The notes beneath the pieces are model-generated. The model did no database searches. It worked only from the letters and a program-made list of their open reading frames with translations, and was not told the DNA's origin. Below are positions 6,448 to 14,956 of a stretch of 34,280 bases of DNA, piece after piece. The position numbers were made by a program, and so were the translations under genes. The stretch comes from Ruminococcaceae bacterium UBA6353. GTDB taxonomy: Bacteria; Bacillota; Clostridia; Oscillospirales; Acutalibacteraceae. The stretch covers positions 18,382-52,661 of the forward strand of contig DJRT01000006.1 of assembly GCA_002437905.1 (NCBI GenBank). Reading direction: 5' to 3'. Position 1 is the stretch's first letter. Each line of letters opens with the position of its first letter.

Positions 6448-7824
6448 TTATTCCGCCGCCTTCTTCTCGTAATACTGATCCAGCAGCTTATCGTCGATGC
6501 GATCCAGCTGTGCCCGCGGCAACAGGCGCAGCAGCTCCCAGCCGATATCCAGGGTATCCGCCATGCTGCGGTTGGTCATGCCCTGGTTCAGGAACCGCTG
6601 TTCAAAGGCCTTGCCGAATTCCAGTATCTGCCGGTCGGCCTCCCCCAGCTCCTCCTCGCCGATAACCGAGGCCAGCGCGCGGGCATCCTGCACCTTGGCG
6701 TAGCAGGCAAAAAGCTGGTTGGCCACCGCCTGGTGGTCTGCACGGGTATATCCCTCGCCGATGCCGCTTTTCATCAAACGGGATAGGGAGGGCAATACAC
6801 TGATCGGTGGGTAGATTCCCTTATTTTCCAGCGCACGATCCAGTACAATCTGTCCCTCGGTGATATAGCCGGTCAGATCGGGGATCGGGTGGGTGATATC
6901 GTCATTCGGCATGGACAGGATCGGCACCTGCGTGACCGAGCCGGGCTTATCCTTCACCATGCCTGCCCGCTCATACAGGCTGGCCAGATCCGAATACAGA
7001 TAGCCGGGGTAGCCCTTCCGGCCGGGGATCTCCCCCTTGGAGGAGGAGAATTCGCGCACTGCCTCACAGTAGGCGGTCATATCAGTCATAATGACCAGCA
7101 CATGCATCCCCAGCTCAAAGGCCAGGTACTCCGCCGCCGTCAGAGCACAGCGGGGGGTAATGGTACGCTCGATGATCGGGTCATTGGCCAGATTGAGAAA
7201 CATCACTACACGGCCCATGGCGCCGGCCTCCTCAAAGGCGCGGCGGAAGTGATCTGCCACATCGTTTTTGGCGCCCATGGCAGCAAAGACGATAGCAAAT
7301 TCCTCTCCATCGCCAATATTGGCCTGCCGGGCAATCTGCACCGCCAGGTCATTGTGCCGCATACCGGAGCCGGAAAAAATCGGCAGCTTCTGCCCACGGA
7401 TGAGGGTGGTCAGGCCGTCGATAGCCGAGATGCCGGTATTGATATAGCTGCGGGGCAGGATGCGGGAGACCGGATTGATCGGCATACCGTTCACATCCGC
7501 CATCGCATCAGGATATACCTCCCCCAGGCCGTCCAGCGGACGGCCGACGCCGTCAAACACCCGGCCGAGGATCTCCGGCGCGAGAGCAAGCTGCATTGGA
7601 TGGCCGGTGAGACAGACACGGGTATTCTCCAGCGACAGCCCGCGGCTGCCCTCAAACACCTGCACCACCACCCGGCGGCCATCCATCTGCACTACACGGC
7701 CGGTGCGGCGGCTGCCGTCCTCCAGCCGCAGCTCGACGATCTCCTCATTGGAGGCGCCCACCACATCGTCCAGCACCACCAACGGGCCGTTGATGCGGGA
7801 AAGCCCCGTGTGTTCGATCTTCAT
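6448..7824 (-). CDS. atpB (ntpB): V-type ATP synthase subunit B (non-catalytic)
   Basis: 458-residue regulatory nucleotide-binding subunit of the A3B3 head. It has no Walker A lysine motif; the equivalent segment reads FSGSGMRHNDLA, typical of B subunits. Other signatures are GRVFDGVGRPLDG, GISAIDGLTTLIRGQKLP and the PSLSRLMKSGIGEG block near the C-terminus. The ATG at 7824 follows GAGGAGGGATACACC. It begins 15 nt after the ntpA stop, so A and B are tightly coupled and made in equal amounts. Confidence 0.97.
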   Translation of the reverse strand: MKIEHTGLSRINGPLVVLDDVVGASNEEIVELRLEDGSRRTGRVVQMDGRRVVVQVFEGSRGLSLENTRVCLTGHPMQLALAPEILGRVFDGVGRPLDGLGEVYPDAMADVNGMPINPVSRILPRSYINTGISAIDGLTTLIRGQKLPIFSGSGMRHNDLAVQIARQANIGDGEEFAIVFAAMGAKNDVADHFRRAFEEAGAMGRVVMFLNLANDPIIERTITPRCALTAAEYLAFELGMHVLVIMTDMTAYCEAVREFSSSKGEIPGRKGYPGYLYSDLASLYERAGMVKDKPGSVTQVPILSMPNDDITHPIPDLTGYITEGQIVLDRALENKGIYPPISVLPSLSRLMKSGIGEGYTRADHQAVANQLFACYAKVQDARALASVIGEEELGEADRQILEFGKAFEQRFLNQGMTNRSMADTLDIGWELLRLLPRAQLDRIDDKLLDQYYEKKAAE

Positions 7825-7839
7825 GGTGTATCCCTCCTC

Positions 7840-9606
7840 TTACGCCGTTACCACGCGCACACCCGCCAGGGCGTCATCAATCTCGGTAATGTATCCGTCC
7901 AGCAGCTCCGGGTGGGCGTTCGGCACATCATATTTCATCTTGACCGCCTTATCAAACAGCCCCAGCGCCAGCAGCTTGGAGATCGGTACCTGCTGCGCCA
8001 CCAGCGTATGGCAGGCGTGGTACAGGTGCAGGATCACCCGCATCATTTTCTGCTGCTTTTCCAGCGTCACAAAGGTATCATCCGCATGAAAAGCGTTCTG
8101 CTGCAGGAAACCGACGCGGATCACCCGTGCGATCTCCAGCACCAGCTTCTGATCGTCCGGCAGCACATCCGCACCGATCAGCTTGACAATCTCCATCAGG
8201 CTGGCCTCCTCGGCCAGCAGCGCCGCCATCTCCTCGCGGTCGCGCAGGAAGCCGGCCCCCAGCTTCTCGGTATACCAGGGGGCAAGGTCGGTCAGGTATT
8301 CGCTATAGCTGTTCGTCCAGTTGATGGCCGGGTAGTGCCGGGCATAGGCTAGGCTTTTATCCAGCGCCCAGAAGCAGCGGGTAAAACGCTTGGTGTTCTG
8401 CGTAACCGGCTCGGAGAAATCCGCCCCCTGCGGTGAGACTGCACCGATAACCGACACCGAACCGTCCTGGCCACACAGGGTCTGCATATAGCCCGCCCGC
8501 TCGTAAAATTCGCTCAGGCGGGAGGGCAAGTACGCCGGGAAGCCCTCGTCCGCCGGCATCTCCTCCAGACGGCCGCTGATCTCGCGCAGCGCCTCCGCCC
8601 AGCGGGAGGTGGAATCCGCCATGATGGCGGTGTGGTAGCCCATATCACGGTAGTATTCCGCCAGTGTGATGCCGGTGTAGATGGATGCCTCGCGCGCCGC
8701 CACCGGCATATTGGAGGTGTTGGCAATCAGCGCCGTGCGCTCCATCAGCGCCTTACCGGATTTCGGGTCAACCAGTTCGCCGAATTCGCCCAGCACATCC
8801 GTCATTTCGTTGCCGCGTTCGCCGCAGCCGATATAGATGATGATGTCCGCATCGCACCATTTGGCAATCTGATGCTGCGTCATGGTTTTGCCGGTGCCGA
8901 AGCCGCCTGGCACCGCCGCCGCGCCGCCCTTGGCGATGGGAAACATGGTGTCGATCACCCGCTGACCGGTGATCAGCGGCATCTGTGCCGGCAGGCGCTT
9001 CTTCACCGGGCGCGGCACACGGATCGGCCAGCGCTGGCACAGGGTCAGCGTGCGCTCCTGTCCGTCGGCCGTCTCCAGCCGCAGGATCGGCTCGTTGACG
9101 GTGTACTCCCCGTCAGCTGCCGCAAAAGTGACCCGGCCGCTGACATCCGGCGGCACCAGGCAGCGGTGGGTGATCACCGCAGTCTCCGGACAGGTGGCAT
9201 AGATCTGCCCGGGGGACAGCGTATCCCCCACCTTGGCCGTCACGGTCACAGTCCATTTCTTCTCCGTATCCAGGCTCGGCACCTGCACGCCACGGTGGAT
9301 ATACAGCCCGTTTTGCTCACGGATCGCCTCCAGCGGCCGCTGGATGCCGTCAAAAATATTATGCAGGATGCCGGGGCCGAGGGTCACGCACATCGGGCCG
9401 CCGGTGCTTTCCACCGGTTCGCCGATGCCAAGACCGCCCGTTTCCTCATACACCTGCACGGTGGCACGGCCGCCCTCCAGCGAGATCACCTCGCCGATCA
9501 GGCGCTGTCGGCCAACATATACCATGTCCATCATGGAAAGGTCGCCGGCATTATCCACCGTAATAACCGGTCCGTTGACGGATGCAACGGTTTTTGCGTT
9601 TGTCAT
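7840..9606 (-). CDS. atpA (ntpA): V-type ATP synthase subunit A (catalytic)
   Basis: 588-residue catalytic subunit. The Walker A loop is GGFGTGKT (residues 234-241, where GPFGSGKT is commoner), followed by GCGERGNEM carrying the catalytic glutamate and later DSTSRWAEALREISGRLEEMP. The extra non-homologous region of about 85 residues (roughly 105-190) that separates V-type A from F-type beta subunits is present. The ATG at 9606 is preceded by GAGGGGGGACGACC. Located between subunits E and B. Whether the complex works as a synthase or an ion pump in this organism is not visible here. Confidence 0.97.
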   Translation of the reverse strand: MTNAKTVASVNGPVITVDNAGDLSMMDMVYVGRQRLIGEVISLEGGRATVQVYEETGGLGIGEPVESTGGPMCVTLGPGILHNIFDGIQRPLEAIREQNGLYIHRGVQVPSLDTEKKWTVTVTAKVGDTLSPGQIYATCPETAVITHRCLVPPDVSGRVTFAAADGEYTVNEPILRLETADGQERTLTLCQRWPIRVPRPVKKRLPAQMPLITGQRVIDTMFPIAKGGAAAVPGGFGTGKTMTQHQIAKWCDADIIIYIGCGERGNEMTDVLGEFGELVDPKSGKALMERTALIANTSNMPVAAREASIYTGITLAEYYRDMGYHTAIMADSTSRWAEALREISGRLEEMPADEGFPAYLPSRLSEFYERAGYMQTLCGQDGSVSVIGAVSPQGADFSEPVTQNTKRFTRCFWALDKSLAYARHYPAINWTNSYSEYLTDLAPWYTEKLGAGFLRDREEMAALLAEEASLMEIVKLIGADVLPDDQKLVLEIARVIRVGFLQQNAFHADDTFVTLEKQQKMMRVILHLYHACHTLVAQQVPISKLLALGLFDKAVKMKYDVPNAHPELLDGYITEIDDALAGVRVVTA

Positions 9607-9618
9607 GGTCGTCCCCCC

Positions 9619-10224
9619 TCACAGTACCGGCAGCTCGGCCGCCAGCCGGAACTGCGGTTTCTGCTGCTCCAGGCGCATCTCCAGCGTATCATCCACCGTC
9701 AGGCGGGCGGCATCGCTGCGCAGCCGCAGGCCGCCCAGCGTAATACTCTCATCGGCACGCACGGTGCAGGGGCGGCCGAAGGCCTCCCGCAGCTGCGCCT
9801 CCAGCGACATATCCGCCGGCCGCACCAGCAGCACCGCATCCGCCTGCGGATAGGGCTGCAGCACCGCCGCCAGCTTTTTGGCCGAGCGCAGCAGCAGCGC
9901 CGGATACGCCGGCGTGGCGACAAACGCGGTCAGCGCCTGCCGGGCATCGCGGAACACCGCCTGCTCATAGGCCAGGCGAAGCCCACTGACCCGCGCACGG
10001 GCAGCCGCACGGTAGGCCGAAAGCTCGGCGTCCGCCTGTGTGCGTACCGCACGGATACCGCTCTGGTACTGCTGCTCATACAGATCATGCGCCTGCTGCT
10101 CTGCCTTAGCCATCTCGGCCTTGGTATAGGCAGCGGTCTCCTGCTGTACCGCACGGCAGCTTTCCTCCGCCGCCTCGCGGATCGCCTCCAGGAAGGGGCG
10201 CAGCCGTTCATTTGTCTCTTGCAT
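9619..10224 (-). CDS. ntpE: V-type ATP synthase subunit E
   Basis: 201-residue peripheral-stalk subunit that, with G/H, holds the head against rotation. The N-terminal half is a charged Ala/Glu/Gln-rich coiled coil (EESCRAVQQETAAYTKAEMAKAEQQ region), and the C-terminal half a compact domain ending in DDTLEMRLEQ, where the TLETRL-type ending is typical of E subunits. Identity rests on these features plus position just before ntpA. The ribosome binding site (AAAGGCG) is weak. Confidence 0.85.
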   Translation of the reverse strand: MQETNERLRPFLEAIREAAEESCRAVQQETAAYTKAEMAKAEQQAHDLYEQQYQSGIRAVRTQADAELSAYRAAARARVSGLRLAYEQAVFRDARQALTAFVATPAYPALLLRSAKKLAAVLQPYPQADAVLLVRPADMSLEAQLREAFGRPCTVRADESITLGGLRLRSDAARLTVDDTLEMRLEQQKPQFRLAAELPVL

Positions 10225-10248
10225 ATGCCATTTCGCCTTTCTGTCCGA

Positions 10249-10554
10249 TCAGAATTTTACCCCGACAGCCTCCCGCACATAGCGGGTGATGCTGTCCTTG
10301 GTACGGGAGCCGTGCCGATCCGGAATTTCCAAAATCAGCGGACGGGATACGCTCATCTTGGTCTGGTAGATCAGATCGCTGCAAAGCTGCGCCAGCTTTT
10401 CGGTGATCAGCACCACACCGATGCTTTCATCCGCCAGCAGGGTACGCAGCTGCTGCTCCACCTGCTGCGGGGTATGCGCCACCGTGCCCTCAATGCCGGC
10501 CAGCCGCAGCCCCATCTGGGTGTCCATATTGTCGCTGATAAGATAAAACTTCAT
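10249..10554 (-). CDS. ntpG: V-type ATP synthase subunit F
   Basis: 101-residue central-stalk subunit that binds subunit D. The start MKFYLISDN, the central IGVVLITEKLA and the RPLILEIPDRHG block are the usual family signature, and the length (about 100-110) is right. It is the protein called NtpG in Enterococcus and F in other nomenclatures. Its upstream region has only a poor ribosome binding site (GCGGTG), which may lower its yield relative to the head subunits. Confidence 0.92.
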   Translation of the reverse strand: MKFYLISDNMDTQMGLRLAGIEGTVAHTPQQVEQQLRTLLADESIGVVLITEKLAQLCSDLIYQTKMSVSRPLILEIPDRHGSRTKDSITRYVREAVGVKF

Positions 10555-10572
10555 CGCTCTGCACCGCTTTTT

Positions 10573-11043
10573 TTACAGCACGCCGAGGCCCTGCAAAATC
10601 AGGATGGAGATAACCACACCGTACAGGGCGATAGACTCACCCAGAGCCACAAAGATCAGCGCACGGCCGAACATCTTCGGGTTTTCGCTGGTAGCGCCGA
10701 TAGCCGCCGGCGCACCGGCCGCCACAGCGATACCGCCGCCGATACCGGCCAGGCCGGTCACCAGGCCGGCCGCCAGCAGACCGAGGCCAAGGCCGAGACC
10801 GTCCGTCTGGTTTGTGTCCGCCGTCTCTGTGGCAGCAGCCACAGCCGTGGCATCCGCCGCCTCATTCGGCGCGGCGGAGACCGTCATGGCAAACACACTG
10901 CTGAGGATCAGCAGCACCCCTACGGTAGCCAAATTCAGGCACACCATTTTTTTCGGCGAAGCGCCACGGCGCACCCGCACAATGGCATAGATCACCGTGG
11001 CCACGATCACTGCCGCCGGCAGGATAAACAATAATGCTTTCAT
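10573..11043 (-). CDS. ntpK: V-type ATP synthase subunit K (membrane rotor c-type)
   Basis: 156-residue proteolipid of the rotor ring. The ATG at 11043 has GGAGGTAATTTGT upstream. There are four hydrophobic segments, but only the last two (about 83-116 and 127-150) form a classical c hairpin: glycine-rich GLAGIGGGIAVAAGAP and then ALGESIALYG with the ion-carrying Glu136. The first two (2-22 and 33-57) do not carry c-type glycine repeats or a second glutamate and are joined to the hairpin by a polar Ala/Thr/Asp linker (58-82). The glutamine that helps bind sodium in helix 1 of Na+ c subunits is not seen (Val at that place), while ES is kept; ion choice is therefore uncertain. Confidence 0.9.
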   Translation of the reverse strand: MKALLFILPAAVIVATVIYAIVRVRRGASPKKMVCLNLATVGVLLILSSVFAMTVSAAPNEAADATAVAAATETADTNQTDGLGLGLGLLAAGLVTGLAGIGGGIAVAAGAPAAIGATSENPKMFGRALIFVALGESIALYGVVISILILQGLGVL

Positions 11044-11087
11044 ACAAATTACCTCCACATTTTGTGTATTCAGCGCACTCCGGCGCT

Positions 11088-13046
11088 TTATTCCGCAGTT
11101 TCCGCCGTCTTCTGCTCCGCCGGCTGCAGCCGGAAGGGGTGGAACGGCTTGCCATCCCCCTGATAGAAGCGGCTGAACATCTCGTAGAAGCCGAGACGCA
11201 GCACCTGGATATAGGTCAGCACGCCCTCAATGCCCATGATCAGCGCATTGCCAAGCACCAGCACAATCACCCGCGCCACGCCGCTTTCCGGCGCCAGCGA
11301 ATAGACCACCAACATCATGCCGGCGTGCACCAGCACGAAGGCGCCCACCCGCAGGAACGAGACCGTATTGCTGAAATAGGACAGCACATACTCGATCAGT
11401 TCAAACAGATTGGCCAGCAGGTAATCGCCCCAGCTTTCCGGCTTCCAGTCGGGCTTGCGCTCCACCAGGCCGATCAGGATCTCCTTGAAGTACAGCAGCA
11501 GCAGCCCGCACAGCAGCACGAATACGACCGGCTTGGACGGCAGTGCCGCAAAGCTGTCGCCGCCCATGAATTTGAGGATCAAGAGCACCAGGCTGGCATA
11601 GACCGCTATGCCGGTGATCCCATTTTCACTGAACAGCGCCTCGCCGAAGTGCCGGCGACGGATACATGCCCACACATTCAGCCCCATCGCCACGATCAGC
11701 AAAAACACGCCGATGCCGATCGCCGCCACCAGAATAAAGGTGATATCACGCATGATGACGATAGGCTTATCCATATGCAGCACATTGGCATAGAAGCCAT
11801 CCAGGGCTTCTTCATTGCCAAAGACCGAACCAAACAGCGTACCGAACACCGCCGAGGACAGGCCGCAGCGCAGCAGGATGCCGCCCATGCGGCTGCGGCT
11901 CTTCAGCCACAGAAACAGTCCCAGCGCCACCACACACAGTCCCTGGCCAAGATCGGCAAACATGATGCCGAACAGCACGGTGTAGATGATCGACAGAAAA
12001 GCGGTGGGGTCGATATCGCGGTAGCCCGGCAGGCCGTACATCTCCACAAACTCCTCATAGGGGCGGATAACGGCGTTGTTTTTTAGCCGGGTCGGCGGCA
12101 TCTCCTGCGGGCTGCCGCCCTTACCCGGATCGGTCAGCTCCGGCTGCACATCCAGCGTTTCCAGTGCCGCCAGCACCGCCTTTTCCTCCTTGGCCGGCAG
12201 CCAGCCGACAAACAGGAAATACCCGCGCCGGGTCATCACATGGCTGCGTACCTCATGCAGGGTATTGCGATACAGCAGGCGGGAATACATATAATCGCAG
12301 GTCTCCTGGTGGGCCATCCAGATCGCCTCCATCCGGCTATCCAGCTCGGCCACCTGCTGCTCCAGCTTTTCCGCCTGCTTGCGGTAGCCCTCCACCGCCT
12401 TTTCCGGTGTTTCATCCGTGGTCGGCAGGATCAGGCGCTGGAAATACAGCGAGGCAAACACCCGGTCGATCTCATCCACCTTGGACACCGGGGCAAAATA
12501 CACGCCCCAAACATCCTCCCCCTCATTGGAGCAGGGGAAGAACATCCGGAAAGGATCCTTATCAAAGCGCTGCAGCTTCTGCACGCTGGCCTGCGGCATG
12601 CGGCCGAACCGCACCCGGATAAACCGGCTGTCGAAGATCTCCCGCATCGGCAGGTCGATCTCGATAAAATGGCTCAGGCTATCGGCGGCGGTACGCGCCT
12701 GGCTGGCCTGCTTCTGCAGTTCCACGCGCTGCTGCTGCAGCTCCTGCAGCTGGCCGCTGATAGCCGCCAGCTGCTCACTGTCCACCTGCGCATCATCCTG
12801 GCTGCCCCGCACATCCTCCCGGTAGTGCAGCTCACGGCCAAAGGAGGCCGCCAGCTCCCGCACCGCCGCCAGCCGGTCGGCGTACACATTCGGCTCGGTC
12901 AGCGGCACATACCCCATCGTATCGGTGATGTACGCTGCCGCCTGCTCCACCTGAATGCGCCCATCCAGGCAGCAGCGGTCGATAAAGGCGTCCAGCTCGG
13001 TCATCTTGCCGGAGACGGTCAGCATTTTCATTTTTTCCACTGCCAT
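11088..13046 (-). CDS. ntpI: V-type ATP synthase subunit I (a-type stator)
   Basis: 652-residue membrane stator. The N-terminal half (about 1-330) is cytoplasmic with a coiled coil around residues 85-120 (rich in Gln and Glu). The C-terminal half has seven to eight membrane helices. The essential channel arginines are visible: SFLRVGAF (about Arg566) and YIQVLRLGFYEMFSRFY (about Arg617). The ATG at 13046 has GAGGTGA 7 nt upstream and sits 7 nt after the subunit C stop. It would hold the peripheral stalk and carry the two ion half-channels next to the K ring. Confidence 0.95.
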   Translation of the reverse strand: MAVEKMKMLTVSGKMTELDAFIDRCCLDGRIQVEQAAAYITDTMGYVPLTEPNVYADRLAAVRELAASFGRELHYREDVRGSQDDAQVDSEQLAAISGQLQELQQQRVELQKQASQARTAADSLSHFIEIDLPMREIFDSRFIRVRFGRMPQASVQKLQRFDKDPFRMFFPCSNEGEDVWGVYFAPVSKVDEIDRVFASLYFQRLILPTTDETPEKAVEGYRKQAEKLEQQVAELDSRMEAIWMAHQETCDYMYSRLLYRNTLHEVRSHVMTRRGYFLFVGWLPAKEEKAVLAALETLDVQPELTDPGKGGSPQEMPPTRLKNNAVIRPYEEFVEMYGLPGYRDIDPTAFLSIIYTVLFGIMFADLGQGLCVVALGLFLWLKSRSRMGGILLRCGLSSAVFGTLFGSVFGNEEALDGFYANVLHMDKPIVIMRDITFILVAAIGIGVFLLIVAMGLNVWACIRRRHFGEALFSENGITGIAVYASLVLLILKFMGGDSFAALPSKPVVFVLLCGLLLLYFKEILIGLVERKPDWKPESWGDYLLANLFELIEYVLSYFSNTVSFLRVGAFVLVHAGMMLVVYSLAPESGVARVIVLVLGNALIMGIEGVLTYIQVLRLGFYEMFSRFYQGDGKPFHPFRLQPAEQKTAETAE

Positions 13047-13053
13047 AAAGGCG

Positions 13054-14091
13054 TCACCTCGTTTCCTGCACCAGCAGCGCTGCGGCTGCCTGTGGCGTCC
13101 CGTACCGGACGCCCTCGATAATATGGACGATATTCTTCTGCTCCAGCTCCCGCAGCGCCGTGTAGCACAGCACGGTAACAGCCGGCACGGTGGTCACCTG
13201 AAGCCGATGACGGCACACGCCGTACAGATAGCGGTCAGCGGAAAGCTCGATATAGCCATCCGGATGCCAATCCGGCAGCGCCCGGTAGGGCGTATCCTGC
13301 AGCGCCGCGCGGAAGGCCCGGTCATCCGGCGCATCCATCAGCGCCTGCAGCGTCTGGCCGTTCAGACGGCCGCCCGGCAACACCGCTGCATTGCCGCTGA
13401 CGGCCGGGTGCTGCCCACGGATCACCGCAATGCGGTAAAGCGTGGTCAGATTGGTCAGATCCGTGCGCAGCTGCAGCTGCTCGGTCAACGCCTGGCGTTC
13501 CGCACCGTGGTATTCGCTATCAATCAGCCGCTGGAGCTGCTGCACACGGCAGCCCTGCAGCGCGTGATCCAGCGCCGCCATATCCACCCGGCCGGCCGCC
13601 GCATCCACAAAGGGGCGGCACACCCGGTGATACGGGGTACCCCGCAGCGCCTCCAGCCACTGTGCCAGATCGGCCGCCGCCTCCACGGCCGGCCAATCCA
13701 CTGCCGACCGCTGCTCAAAAAACGGGGTATTGCGGACAAGATCGCTGTGCGTGCGGTCGGCCAGCGCTGCCAGCGACTGCCCCAGGCGAGCGATCTCCCG
13801 CTCGATAATGCCGTACCGGTAGATGGGGGAATGGATGGTATAGGCATAGGCTGTCAGCGTCTCCAGGTGGCGGTACAGCGCCTCCCGCAGCTGGCTTTCC
13901 AGCCATTCCCGGTGCACCTGCGATGGAAAACTGCCGGTCAGGAAATCGCCGTATACGGTCTTTTCCTGCAGATAGGCCGCTACCTCGGCAGGGGATCGGC
14001 AGGCAAGCATATCCTGCAGCTGCTCCGGTGTCAGGCGGCGGGCATACATTGCCCGCGCCTTGGCCAGCAGCGCGTTTTCGGCTGCGTGCAT
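13054..14091 (-). CDS. ntpC: V-type ATP synthase subunit C (d-like)
   Basis: 345-residue socket protein that joins the central stalk to the rotor ring. Mostly helical and soluble; the pattern of ARAMYARRLTPEQLQDML, FVDAAAGRVDMAALDHALQG and YRIAVIRGQ matches the V-ATPase C/AC39 family with its three repeated helical bundles. The ATG at 14091 has AGGAG 8 nt upstream; a GTG at 14100 overlaps the previous stop and is less likely. In Enterococcus the gene lies after E; here it precedes I. Confidence 0.85.
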   Translation of the reverse strand: MHAAENALLAKARAMYARRLTPEQLQDMLACRSPAEVAAYLQEKTVYGDFLTGSFPSQVHREWLESQLREALYRHLETLTAYAYTIHSPIYRYGIIEREIARLGQSLAALADRTHSDLVRNTPFFEQRSAVDWPAVEAAADLAQWLEALRGTPYHRVCRPFVDAAAGRVDMAALDHALQGCRVQQLQRLIDSEYHGAERQALTEQLQLRTDLTNLTTLYRIAVIRGQHPAVSGNAAVLPGGRLNGQTLQALMDAPDDRAFRAALQDTPYRALPDWHPDGYIELSADRYLYGVCRHRLQVTTVPAVTVLCYTALRELEQKNIVHIIEGVRYGTPQAAAALLVQETR

Positions 14092-14096
14092 ACCGC

Positions 14097-14411
14097 TCAC
14101 TCCTGTTCCGTTACGGCGCGGACAAGCTGTGCCACCCAGGCATCATGCTGCTGCTCCACCTGTGCCGCCATGGCCGCCAGCAGCTCTGCCTGGCGGGCAT
14201 CCAGATTGGCCTTTTCCTGCTTCAGGCGCTTGGCCTGATCCTCCCGGGCGTAGGCCACCGCCTCCTCCACGCCGCTGGCGTAGGCGGCAGCCAGATCCTT
14301 CCGGTGCAGCTCCACCTTAGCGGGTGCCTCCCGGCGCTGCGCCTTGGCCTCATCCTCCATCCGGCAGGCCTGCCGGTCCATATCCAATATGGCGCGAATA
14401 CCGCTTTCCAT
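14097..14411 (-). CDS. V-type ATP synthase subunit G/H (peripheral stalk)
   Basis: 104-residue, highly charged and almost wholly helical protein (MESGIRAILDMDRQA, then Lys/Glu/Ala heptads to the end), fitting the G/H peripheral-stalk subunit that pairs with E. It is the first gene of the operon, with 5 nt to ntpC. I chose ATG 14411, with GGAGG 10 nt upstream; ATG 14420 is an alternative. The much longer open frame upstream is cysteine-rich and crosses the promoter, so it is not coding. The family is very variable, so the call leans on position and length. Confidence 0.75.
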   Translation of the reverse strand: MESGIRAILDMDRQACRMEDEAKAQRREAPAKVELHRKDLAAAYASGVEEAVAYAREDQAKRLKQEKANLDARQAELLAAMAAQVEQQHDAWVAQLVRAVTEQE

Positions 14412-14465
14412 CCCCTGCATTCCTCCCATTCCGCTGGCAAAAAGCAACGGTAAAAATTTGCAGCA

Positions 14466-14526
14466 GCGGTAAAAACCGCAGAAACAATCTGTTTTATATT
14501 GTACTACGGCCACCAAAAAAATGCAA
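14466..14526 (-). promoter_or_regulatory. Promoter and leader hairpin of the V-ATPase operon
   Basis: On the minus strand TTGCAT (14521-14526) and TACAAT (14498-14503) are spaced by 17 bp, about 87 nt before the first gene. The leader contains a small hairpin GCGGT-AAAA-ACCGC (14466-14479). Confidence 0.75.
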
Positions 14527-14652
14527 GCCGGAGAGCATAGACAAAAATGCAAATCCGTATCCGATTTTAGACAAGTTCCTGCATTTTCGCCGGTATTTTC
14601 CATGCAACATCCCGATGCAAACGGCCACGCTAAAAACCGGAGGTGAATGAAC

Positions 14653-14841
14653 ATGCAACAGCCCGCAGAGAACCCCATTTTCAAGGATGCGTCCATGCGC
14701 AGCTGCTTCAATGATCTGCCGCTGGCGCTGCAGGAAAATATCATGCAAAGCGGCATCCCGATGCGCAGCGTTGAGGACATCCGTGCCTACGCCGCCGCGT
14801 ACAACGACCGCGAAAAGGATCCGAAGCCGCAGGCACGGTGA
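14653..14841 (+). CDS. Small protein of unknown function (62 aa)
   Basis: 62-residue soluble protein starting MQQPAENPIF. Central motif CFNDLPLALQENIMQSGIPMRSVEDIRAYA split as CFNDLPLALQENIMQSGI and a following MRSVEDIRAYA helix; similar short acidic proteins with a LPxxxQExIMQSG core occur in Clostridia, but I cannot name a function. ATG 14653 has GGAGG 9 nt upstream; ATG 14647 lies only 1-2 nt from the same site and is less likely. It is divergent from the V-ATPase operon. No clear promoter was found; several ATGCAA copies lie in its upstream region. No terminator of its own is visible. Confidence 0.7.
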   Translation: MQQPAENPIFKDASMRSCFNDLPLALQENIMQSGIPMRSVEDIRAYAAAYNDREKDPKPQAR

Positions 14842-14894
14842 GCGCACCCCATCCTGCCGCAGCCAAAACGGCGGCACAGCCGTGCACTGCAGAA

Positions 14895-14931
14895 CAAAAA
14901 AATCCCCGGCGGGCTTAAACCCGCCGGGGAT
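14895..14931 (-). terminator. Terminator of gap
   Basis: ATCCCCGGCGGG (14902-14913) and its complement (14920-14931) form a 12-bp stem with a 6-nt loop. On the minus strand it is followed by seven Ts, 25 nt after the gap stop codon. On the plus strand no T run follows. Confidence 0.9.
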
Positions 14932-14956
14932 CCGGATGCACAAATCGCTCAGGCGC

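Noticed and set aside
14412..14780. N-terminal extension of the V-ATPase G/H frame.
   Set aside because: It is cysteine- and phenylalanine-rich, unlike the family, runs across the operon promoter, and overlaps the divergent 62-residue gene.
14902..14931. Terminator for the 62-residue plus-strand gene.
   Set aside because: The T run lies only on the minus strand, so it belongs to gap.
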